From assembly GCA_013813615.1 (NCBI GenBank), contig JACCRJ010000253.1, positions 1 to 7,658 on the forward strand: 7,658 nucleotides of DNA, in the 5' to 3' direction. Both the position numbers and the translations under genes were made by a program. The DNA comes from Lautropia sp. (GTDB lineage Bacteria; Pseudomonadota; Gammaproteobacteria; Burkholderiales; Burkholderiaceae_E). This document shows positions 1-4,548 of the stretch, in pieces. The notes beneath the pieces are model-generated. The model was not told where the DNA came from, did not search any database, and saw only the letters and a program-made list of their open reading frames with translations. Position 1 is the stretch's first letter. The number at the start of each line of letters is the position of its first letter.

Positions 1-1
1 G

Positions 2-211
2 GGGGCTAATTCGCGCCCTCGGTGTCGTCCACCCGATGTGGCGGGAGCTCGCGCGCATGAGTTACCTGTGCCTCATGCGCTAGACGGCAGCGCACTGGCG
101 AGGATCGTCGGCGCGTTGCCGTCGACGCCGGTCGTGCCGGCACTGCGCCAGGCGCTGATCGACCTGGGCCTTGGACTGAAGGCGGCGCCTGCGGACATCG
201 GGGCCGCATGA
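2..211 (+). pseudogene. C-terminal end of an unrecognised gene, possibly frameshifted
   Basis: The reading frame ending at the TGA at 209-211 is open back to the window edge. From about base 83 it reads like real protein (SALARIVGALPSTPVV, then RQALIDLGLGLKAAP), with nearly every codon ending in G or C. Before base 80 the same frame has poor third-position GC and unconvincing protein. There, the frame starting at base 3 (ALGVVHPMWRELARMSYLC, stopping at the TAG at 81-83) has high third-position GC and looks coding. The simplest reading is one C-terminus with a small indel near bases 65-85. Alternatives are two separate ORF ends or a non-coding lead-in. I do not recognise the family. The gene converges on the tRNA-Arg fragment and lies outside the putative island. 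Confidence 0.4.
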
Positions 212-260
212 ACCGACTCGCCGAACTACCAACCTGCCGGCGCTCGCAACAGCCCATGAA

Positions 261-288
261 CAAACGCCTGCGGCGAAAGCCGCAGGCG
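261..288 (-). terminator. Hairpin terminator downstream of tRNA-Arg
   Basis: A perfect 10-bp GC-rich stem (265-274 with 279-288) closes on a GAAA loop as read on the plus strand. Read on the minus strand, the stem is followed by TTTGTT, a short U-rich tail. This fits an intrinsic terminator for the tRNA-Arg transcript whose 3' end lies at 309. It may also stop the convergent plus-strand gene ending at 211, although the plus-side tail (CTTGAATTG) is poor. Confidence 0.7.
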
Positions 289-308
289 CTTGAATTGACG
301 AAGTGATC

Positions 309-354
309 TGGCGCGCCCGGCAGGATTCGAACCCACTATCCCTTGGTTCGTAGT
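309..354 (-). other. 3' half of tRNA-Arg(ACG): putative integrase attachment site
   Basis: On the minus strand this segment runs from the anticodon loop CTACGAA (anticodon ACG, plus-strand 349-351) through the 3' anticodon stem, variable loop, T-arm (GTGGG-TTCGAAT-CCTGC) and 3' acceptor strand CGGGCGC to an encoded GCCA end at 309. The 5' half is missing. The acceptor partner GCGCCCG is not found near base 385, where a 76-nt tRNA would begin, and no D-arm is visible. A tRNA truncated at the anticodon loop beside a tyrosine integrase is the usual remnant of site-specific integration. The complete tRNA would be at the other end of the element. The base at tRNA position 48 is A rather than the usual pyrimidine, so the copy may have drifted. 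Confidence 0.75.
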
Positions 355-429
355 CAATACAAGCGCAATCCACATTGGTCCTTCAGCAGGCAGGATGCAC
401 CCTATGAGCATTACAAAACAAGCAGTTAC

Positions 430-453
430 GACATCTCATTGTCCTGAGATGTC
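430..453. promoter_or_regulatory. 9-bp perfect inverted repeat, operator-like
   Basis: GACATCTCA and TGAGATGTC form a perfect 9-bp inverted repeat separated by TTGTCC. The spacer itself is the best -35 candidate of the predicted integrase promoter, so a dimeric repressor bound here would block RNA polymerase. A hairpin or an integrase/excisionase binding site are alternatives. There is no T-tract, so it is not a terminator. Confidence 0.5.
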
Positions 454-467
454 CGACGCCGTACACT
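439..467 (+). promoter_or_regulatory. Predicted sigma70-type promoter of the integrase gene
   Basis: TTGTCC (439-444, four of six matches to the -35 consensus) and TACACT (462-467, four of six to the -10) are separated by exactly 17 bp. Transcription would start near 474, about 40 nt before the GTG start of the integrase. The 430-453 inverted repeat overlaps the -35 element. Confidence 0.4.
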
Positions 468-482
468 GAAAGCCTGCGAGAA

Positions 483-521
483 GTAGTCACCATGTAGTCA
501 CCAGAAAAGCGCGGTGACTAC
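483..521. repeat. Three copies of a 9-bp motif, two direct and one inverted, over the integrase start
   Basis: GTAGTCACC occurs at 483-491 and 494-502 as direct copies 11 bp apart. Its exact reverse complement GGTGACTAC lies at 513-521. The inverted copy contains the GTG start codon of the integrase (514-516). The copies could be arm-type integrase sites, operator half-sites, or the two sides of an mRNA hairpin (494-502 with 513-521) that would hide the start codon. Confidence 0.65.
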
Positions 522-1857
522 GTCCGGGAACACAAGGGCAACAGTGGGCACGATCACCGACAAGGCCATGCAGGCCAACGCCACGACCGAAGAGCAGTGG
601 CTGACCGAAAGCTTCGGCCGGGGCGCCGGGGCTCTACTGGGTCGGATCACGCCGGCCGGATCGCGCGTCTTCTACTTCAGGTATGCCGGCACGAAGGGCC
701 AAGTGCGGCTGCCCATCGGGCCGTTTCACCCCAAGGGCGATGGGCGTGCCAGGTTCACCGTCGGTCAAGCCCGCGCGCAGGCCATGACCTGGGTTGCACT
801 GCGCCGTGACCACCATGTGGCCGACCTGCGCGAGTTTCTTGCCCAAGCGCAGGTCGACAGCCAGCAAGCCGCCGAAACCGAGCGGAAGCGCGCAGCCGAA
901 GAGCAACGGCAGGTTGAGGCTGCGGCCCTCGCGGCGACCGAACTTCAACCGCGCATTCGTGCCGACGGCAAGCGAGTGGGCCGCAAGGACGGCGGGCAGT
1001 ACGTGGCCGAGCAATTCACGCGCCACGTCTTTCCGCTGATCGGCAACATGGTGTTGGAAGATGTCCGCAAGGCTGACCTGTTCCAAGTGCTGGACGCACA
1101 GACCACTGCCGGCAAGGCCCGTACGGCCAACGTGCTGCTGTCTGACCTGAAGCAGATGCTGGACTTTGCGCTGGAGCGCGAATTGATCGTGGTCAACCCG
1201 CTAGCCACGGTTAAGAAGGCCAAGGTGGGCGGCAAGGATGTGGAGCGCGAACGGGTGCTGTCTGAGGACGAGGTCCGGCACCTGGTGGACGCTCTGCCCC
1301 GCTCGCACCTGAACCAGCGCAGCATCGGTGCGGTTTGGGTGACGCTTGCCACCGGTGTTCGAGTCGGCGAATTGATGGGCGCGGTGTGGTCGGACTTCGC
1401 CATCGGCCAATTCGAGAGGCTGCGGGGGCTGCGCGAGGCGCTGACCGACAGCACCGACGGCACGCTTTCGCCCTGGGTGTTCCCGGCCACCAACAACGCG
1501 CGGCCGGTGTGCATCAAGAGCTTCGGCAAGCAACTGGCCGACCGGCAACGCGCGCCTGAGCAACGCCTCTTGAACCGCAGCAAGGCCACCACCGCGCTGA
1601 TGCTGCCCGGCGGCAAGTGGACGGCGCACGACCTGCGACGCACCGCGGGTACGCTGATGGCGCGACTCGGGTTCAGCACCGACACGATCAACGAGTGCTT
1701 GAACCACATCACTGCCGACCGGATGGCGCGGGTGTACATCCACGACCGGCGCGAGGCCGATCAAGCCCGAGCCTTCGACGCGCTGGGGGCGTGGCTTTCG
1801 GATATCGCCAACGGCAACGCGCCCGCTTCTAACGTGCGAATGCTGCGGGCTGGCTGA
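514..1857 (+). CDS. Tyrosine recombinase / island integrase, probably internally deleted
   Basis: This 447-residue integrase should catalyse recombination between the island and a tRNA-Arg target. Residues 33-110 resemble the N-terminal arm-binding domain of P4-type integrases (RVFYFRYAG, RLPIGPF, TVGQARA). A charged helix follows (115-140), then the core-binding region (161-230). The catalytic domain shows R283 (TGVRVGEL), H372 and R375 (HDLRRT), H398 (LNH) and the nucleophile Y408 (VYIHDRR). Only about 25 residues separate VWSD (291-294) from PWVFPA (320-325). In relatives this stretch includes a beta-hairpin carrying the catalytic lysine, usually as a TKN/TKNG motif, and no such motif is present. 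A shorter gap is suspected near residue 140. The GTG at 514 has no clear ribosome binding site. ATG at 568 is an alternative start, but the region before it looks family-like. Recombination activity is doubtful. Confidence 0.93.
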   Translation: MTTSGNTRATVGTITDKAMQANATTEEQWLTESFGRGAGALLGRITPAGSRVFYFRYAGTKGQVRLPIGPFHPKGDGRARFTVGQARAQAMTWVALRRDHHVADLREFLAQAQVDSQQAAETERKRAAEEQRQVEAAALAATELQPRIRADGKRVGRKDGGQYVAEQFTRHVFPLIGNMVLEDVRKADLFQVLDAQTTAGKARTANVLLSDLKQMLDFALERELIVVNPLATVKKAKVGGKDVERERVLSEDEVRHLVDALPRSHLNQRSIGAVWVTLATGVRVGELMGAVWSDFAIGQFERLRGLREALTDSTDGTLSPWVFPATNNARPVCIKSFGKQLADRQRAPEQRLLNRSKATTALMLPGGKWTAHDLRRTAGTLMARLGFSTDTINECLNHITADRMARVYIHDRREADQARAFDALGAWLSDIANGNAPASNVRMLRAG

Positions 1858-2011
1858 TCGCCCACTTGCGACTCGCCCGGCGAGCGCTTTTCAAGCTGCC
1901 AGCCGGAGCCTCGGCATGGACTAAACGTCTGCATCCACTGGCACCAGGCGTGTCCAGCCAGCCCCTGAAGCAGTTGAAGCACCCACGTCGGGTACTCAAT
2001 GCGGAAGCGCT
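1858..2011. other. Junction between the integrase side and the metal module
   Basis: I recognise no gene in these bases. A weak hairpin follows the integrase stop. On the minus strand a frame reading ERFRIEYPTWVLQLLQG and QWMQTFSPCRGSGWQLEK is open, but it has no start of its own and runs on into antisense integrase sequence. It could be a fragment of an unrelated gene brought in by rearrangement. The right edge coincides with the abrupt end of the DUF7482-like gene. Confidence 0.3.
1872..1892 (+). terminator. Possible weak terminator after the integrase
   Basis: CTCGC-CCG-GCGAG forms a 5-bp stem with a 3-nt loop at 1872-1884. CGCTTTTC follows, giving a short T-run at 1888-1891. The position 14 nt after the integrase stop is right, but the stem is short and the T-run is interrupted. 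Confidence 0.3.
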
Positions 2012-2191
2012 CTAGGTGAGCAGGGCCGCGACGCCCGGCTCGGACGCTTCCGTGTGGATGAAGCGGATCCGCTCTCCTTCGGCAAAGCCATCGACAGGCG
2101 GCACCACCGTACCAAAAAGATACCGCGCGCCGAGTACGAAGCCGGCAATTATCACCGCGATCAGCGCCGTGACCGTCAAGTTGCGTTTCAT
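2012..2191 (-). pseudogene. Truncated DUF7482-like protein, N-terminal 59 residues
   Basis: The ATG at 2189-2191 follows a good ribosome binding site (AGGAG, 7 nt upstream). The 59-residue product has an N-terminal membrane anchor or signal segment (residues 5-30, hydrophobic) and then RIRFIHTEAS (42-51) and VAALLT (54-59). From memory of the family, this matches the start of the mature domain of DUF7482 proteins, which are much longer and continue after this point. Here a TAG at 2012-2014 ends the frame and nothing DUF7482-like follows in any frame. The gene therefore seems cut at the junction with the integrase-side DNA. It is the last gene of the HMA/CcdA-like operon, 96 nt after it. The family function is unknown to me. 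A functional short peptide cannot be excluded. Confidence 0.6.
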
Positions 2192-2287
2192 ACGCTTCTC
2201 CTGTGGTTCCTGCTGTCAGCGCAGGTTCGCGATCTTCAAGGTCAGCTGGCTCTGTCTGCCGCGCGTCCGGCGCATTCATCTGCGTCT

Positions 2288-2965
2288 TCATGGCAGCGGT
2301 ACCTCCGCATATAGGCCGAACCCGATCGACCAGGCTCCGAGAGCGATCAGGATCACGCCGGACCATTTCGGAAACCGCGTCGCCTGGCGGGCCAGCCAGT
2401 CGAGCAGGCGCCTCGCCCGCGCGGAAAATACCGCAGCGACGAGCGGCGCCGAGAGGAAGAATCCGAATACCGCCAGCGCAGTGAATCCGGCCGTGACAGT
2501 CGCCCCGGATGCGCCGGTCGCTGCGGCGGCCGCAAGCAGCGCAGCGAGAAGCGGCGCGGCGCAGGCGGGAATGTTCAGCCCGAACAGCACACCGAGCCCT
2601 GCCGAGCCACGCAATCCGGCCAATTTGCGGATCGACGGGCCCACCGCAACCATGATCGCCTCGCCCCGGCCGGCAATGAGCAAAATGCCGAGTAGCGCGT
2701 AAAGCACGCCCAGGACGACCCAGGCGGCCTGTTGAAAGGCAACGAAGCCGCTGCCGACGACCACGGCAGCGATACCCAGCAGGCCGATGAAGACAGCCCG
2801 TGTAGCGGCAAAGAGCGCCGTCTGCCTGATCTTCTCCGCCGCGCCCTCGTCCTCGAGGTACTTGATGAACAGCAGGCTCGAGCCGATCGAGCAGGGCTCG
2901 ATAAACCCGAAGAGTCCAAGCCCGGCAGGCAGGACGAACAACTGGAAGAGACCGAACTCGCTCAC
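2288..2965 (-). CDS. CcdA/DsbD-like membrane protein
   Basis: This 225-residue protein has about six hydrophobic segments (roughly 7-35, 50-72, 80-98, 122-150, 156-181 and 202-222). It carries the two cysteines typical of the CcdA/DsbD transmembrane family: C25 in FIEPCSIGSS and C135 in LNIPACAAPLL. In that family the pair passes reducing equivalents from cytoplasmic thioredoxin across the inner membrane to periplasmic partners. Its place directly after an HMA metal-chaperone gene suggests a role in metal handling, for example keeping metal-binding thiols reduced, rather than general cytochrome c maturation; this is inference. The start is GTG at 2963-2965 and the ribosome binding site is weak. 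The stop TGA overlaps an ATG (2289-2291) that opens a frame I do not consider real. A metal-transporter role is an alternative. Confidence 0.8.
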   Translation of the reverse strand: MSEFGLFQLFVLPAGLGLFGFIEPCSIGSSLLFIKYLEDEGAAEKIRQTALFAATRAVFIGLLGIAAVVVGSGFVAFQQAAWVVLGVLYALLGILLIAGRGEAIMVAVGPSIRKLAGLRGSAGLGVLFGLNIPACAAPLLAALLAAAAATGASGATVTAGFTALAVFGFFLSAPLVAAVFSARARRLLDWLARQATRFPKWSGVILIALGAWSIGFGLYAEVPLP

Positions 2966-3020
2966 GCCGAAACCCGCCGGTGGAATCCCGGCCGGCCGAT
3001 CGGCACGCGTGCGGTTGCGC

Positions 3021-3248
3021 TCACCGTCTGCCGACCTGGTAACCGAGCTGCTCGAGCTTTTCCCTCACCTTGTCGGCGCCGACGGCGGACGGATCGATGG
3101 CAACCTCCACCCGCTGCGTCTCGGCGCTCGCCTGCACCCTCTCGACACCGGGCAGGCGGCCGAGCGCGGCCGCTATTCGCGACTCACAACCTTCGCAGCG
3201 GATTTTCTCTTCCCCCGTCACTTGGAAATCGACGACTGTGGTCTTCAT
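3021..3248 (-). CDS. Heavy-metal-associated (HMA) domain protein, MerP/CopZ-like
   Basis: This 75-residue protein is a single HMA domain. It has the metal-binding CxxC at C18-E-G-C21 (IRCEGCESRI), then the helix AAALGRLPGVERV, strands around VEVAIDPS (48-54), and the second helix ending EQLGYQV. It lacks a signal peptide, so it should be a cytosolic chaperone like CopZ rather than periplasmic MerP. The GMTC of classical domains is replaced by KIRC, so the metal cannot be read off. The ATG at 3246-3248 has an AAGGA ribosome binding site 8-9 nt upstream. It is the first gene of the minus-strand operon, 55 nt before the CcdA-like gene, and is preceded by a MerR-type promoter. Cu(I), Hg(II) and Zn(II) are all possible ligands. 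Confidence 0.88.
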   Translation of the reverse strand: MKTTVVDFQVTGEEKIRCEGCESRIAAALGRLPGVERVQASAETQRVEVAIDPSAVGADKVREKLEQLGYQVGRR

Positions 3249-3322
3249 AGCAGTTTCCTTCTGGAAGTCGCGACATAGAGAACTATGCTGGGTTTGATGC
3301 TTGGGTTACGCTCACCTGACCA

Positions 3323-3353
3323 GCATAAACCCTGGTGTTAAGTGCAAGGTCAA
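3323..3353 (-). promoter_or_regulatory. MerR-type promoter of the HMA/CcdA-like operon
   Basis: On the minus strand, TTGACC (3348-3353) and TTATGC (3323-3328) are separated by 19 bp. That is the over-long spacer that MerR-family activators correct by distorting the DNA. The interval carries ACCTT, 12 bp, AGGGT, an imperfect dyad with the same layout as the promoter at 4308-4338. Transcription would start near 3316, about 68 nt before the HMA start codon. Confidence 0.7.
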
Positions 3354-3410
3354 GCGCTGTTCTCGAAGTTTGGTGCGCCAGGCGGTGCTGATGAAGCCGG
3401 ACCTGTCGAC

Positions 3411-3441
3411 TTGACTTTGGAGCGGCACCAACCTTTAACCT
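3411..3441 (+). promoter_or_regulatory. Probable MerR-type promoter of the Csp3-like gene
   Basis: TTGACT (3411-3416) and TAACCT (3436-3441) are separated by 19 bp, as expected for a MerR-activated promoter. Inside is a small dyad, TTGG, 7 bp, CCAA. The outer ACCTT/AAGGT arms of the other two sites are not conserved, and the -10 matches consensus at only three positions, so this one is less certain. A transcript would carry about 67 nt of leader, including a CCCGCC/GGCGGG hairpin at 3458-3480. Confidence 0.45.
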
Positions 3442-3514
3442 GTGCATGGCGTCACCACCCGCCTTTCAATCAGCGGCGGGACGCTGCTACCTCAACCAAA
3501 GCCAGGAGACATAG

Positions 3515-3850
3515 ATGACCAATGCGAACCAACAGCAAAGCGCCGAGGCGACTCGGCAACTGCTGGACTGCTACAGGCTGTGTCTGCAGTGCGCAGCCTC
3601 TTGCATTGACCAGCAGGACAGCCAGATGGCCACCTGCATCAAGCTCTGCCAGTTGTGTGCAGATACTTGCGCGTTATGCGTCAAATGCGTGACCGGCAAT
3701 CTGTCCCAGACCCGGCAGCTTTGCAGCACCTGCGCGGCCGTGTGCGAGGCGTGTGCCGCGGAATGCGACAAAAAGGGACCGGGCATCATGAAGGAATGCG
3801 CTGACGCCTGCCGTGCCTGTGCCGCAAGCTGCAAACAACTGGCTTCCTGA
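3515..3850 (+). CDS. Csp3-like four-helix-bundle copper-storage protein
   Basis: This 111-residue protein has 19 cysteines, in C-x2-C and C-x3-C steps along predicted helices: C19/23/26/30, C41/45/48/52/55/58, C70/73/77/80/84 and C95/99/102/106. This is the pattern of the Csp family (DUF326-like), in which a four-helix bundle is lined with thiolates that hold many Cu(I) ions. No signal or Tat peptide is present, which matches the cytosolic Csp3 branch rather than exported Csp1. Length and cysteine number are typical of Csp3. The likely role is to sequester copper in the cytoplasm. The AGGAGA ribosome binding site is 5 nt before the ATG. The gene diverges from the HMA/CcdA operon and converges on the MerR-family gene with 16 nt between stops. 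Binding of other soft metals is possible. Confidence 0.88.
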   Translation: MTNANQQQSAEATRQLLDCYRLCLQCAASCIDQQDSQMATCIKLCQLCADTCALCVKCVTGNLSQTRQLCSTCAAVCEACAAECDKKGPGIMKECADACRACAASCKQLAS

Positions 3851-3866
3851 ACGCAGCCGACAGGTC

Positions 3867-4280
3867 TCACCCGGGGTCCGCGGGCACGCGGTTGAGCGCA
3901 TTCAAGATCGGGCAATCATCCAGTGGATGGGTGACCTCGACGCAGTCGTTGATCAGCGCGTCGAGTTCCGCCGACATCGTCTTGAGCGCCTTGATTCTGG
4001 CCTCGAGGGCCAGCTTCTTTTCCACTGCAAGCTTGCGGACGTCCGAGCAGCAGGCGGAAGCCTGCTGCGGAAGGGCGAGCAGCTCCCGGATCTCCGCCAG
4101 CGTGAAGCCGCACTGCTGCGCCTGCCGGATGAAGTGCACCCGCCGCGCCGTGTTTTGCGGGTAGAGCCGGTACCCGTTGGCGCCTTTAACCGCAGGCGGA
4201 ATCATTCCTTCGCGTTCGTAATAGCGCAAGGTATTGGGCGTGGCGCCGGCGAGCGCCGCCAGTTTGCCGATGGTAAGCAC
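3867..4280 (-). CDS. MerR-family heavy-metal-responsive regulator
   Basis: This is a 137-residue MerR regulator. The N-terminal winged helix-turn-helix (TIGKLAALAGATPNTLRYYE, GYRLY) binds stretched promoters. HFIRQAQQCGFTLAEIRELL links to the long dimerisation helix (residues 80-112). The C-terminal metal loop holds C113 and C123 (DDCPILNAL), with C77-C78 near the start of the dimer helix. A cysteine here (MerR C82, ZntR C79, PbrR C78/79) is typical of divalent-metal sensors; CueR-type Cu(I) sensors have serine. This points to Pb, Cd, Zn or Hg, though the neighbours suggest copper. The GTG start at 4278-4280 has AGGGA upstream. A MerR-type promoter lies immediately before it, so it probably regulates itself, and matching sites lie before the HMA operon and possibly the Csp gene. 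Confidence 0.92.
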   Translation of the reverse strand: MLTIGKLAALAGATPNTLRYYEREGMIPPAVKGANGYRLYPQNTARRVHFIRQAQQCGFTLAEIRELLALPQQASACCSDVRKLAVEKKLALEARIKALKTMSAELDALINDCVEVTHPLDDCPILNALNRVPADPG

Positions 4281-4307
4281 GGTTGTTCCCTCGAGCCGGG
4301 ATCGACA

Positions 4308-4338
4308 CTGTAAACCTTAACGTAAAGGCGAAGGTCAA
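4308..4338 (-). promoter_or_regulatory. MerR-type promoter of the regulator gene (autoregulation)
   Basis: On the minus strand, TTGACC (4333-4338) and TTACAG (4308-4313) are 19 bp apart. Between them is a perfect-armed dyad ACCTT, 12 bp, AAGGT. With a 20-bp spacer the -10 would be TACAGT, also acceptable for this class. The predicted transcript starts near 4301, about 20 nt before the GTG start. Confidence 0.75.
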
Positions 4339-4463
4339 GGAGCTGTTCCAGCACCGTGCTCCGCCAGGCGCGATCAGTTAGTCACCACCGGCGCAGGCGT
4401 GGTCTGTAAGGGTTATGGAGCAAACCGCGTCAAATGAGACGGGGTGTGCGCATCGGGACCGAG

Positions 4464-4500
4464 GCAGGAGCGGCCCTTGCTGTAGATAACCGCTTCCTGC
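4464..4500. promoter_or_regulatory. Imperfect 10-bp inverted repeat upstream of the membrane-protein operon
   Basis: GCAGGAGCGG (4464-4473) pairs with CCGCTTCCTGC (4490-4500) with a single bulged base, around a 16-base centre. It ends 48 nt before the ATG at 4549. It could be an operator or a 5'-leader hairpin. I could not find a convincing sigma70 promoter in 4339-4548 on the plus strand. Confidence 0.4.
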
Positions 4501-4548
4501 AGGATCGGAGCGCATTCCGAAGTCAGACACCGAAACAAGGAACAACAC

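Noticed and set aside
309..385. A complete tRNA gene on the minus strand
   Set aside because: The 5' acceptor strand GCGCCCG and a D-arm are absent where they should be, and only three of five anticodon-stem pairs could form. Only the 3' half is supported.
945..1764. Long open frames antisense to the integrase
   Set aside because: They are arginine/serine-rich translations typical of the opposite strand of GC-rich genes, with no motifs.
2192..2291. A coupled gene starting at the ATGA overlap with the CcdA-like stop
   Set aside because: The frame continues out of register through the DUF7482-like gene, which has its own good ribosome binding site. The predicted peptide is low-complexity and charged.
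1761..2366. A 201-residue minus-strand reading frame overlapping the integrase end and the DUF7482-like gene
   Set aside because: It overlaps a better-supported gene in another frame, runs antisense into the integrase, is arginine-rich and resembles nothing I recognise. A short stretch around 1880-2014 is kept only as a possible remnant.
2288..3248. Reading the HMA plus membrane protein pair as merP and merT
   Set aside because: The membrane protein is 225 residues with about six hydrophobic segments and CcdA-type cysteines, unlike the shorter MerT, and the HMA protein has no signal peptide.
3813..4313. Plus-strand open frame opposite the MerR-type regulator
   Set aside because: The minus-strand frame has a complete MerR domain pattern and the plus-strand frame has none.
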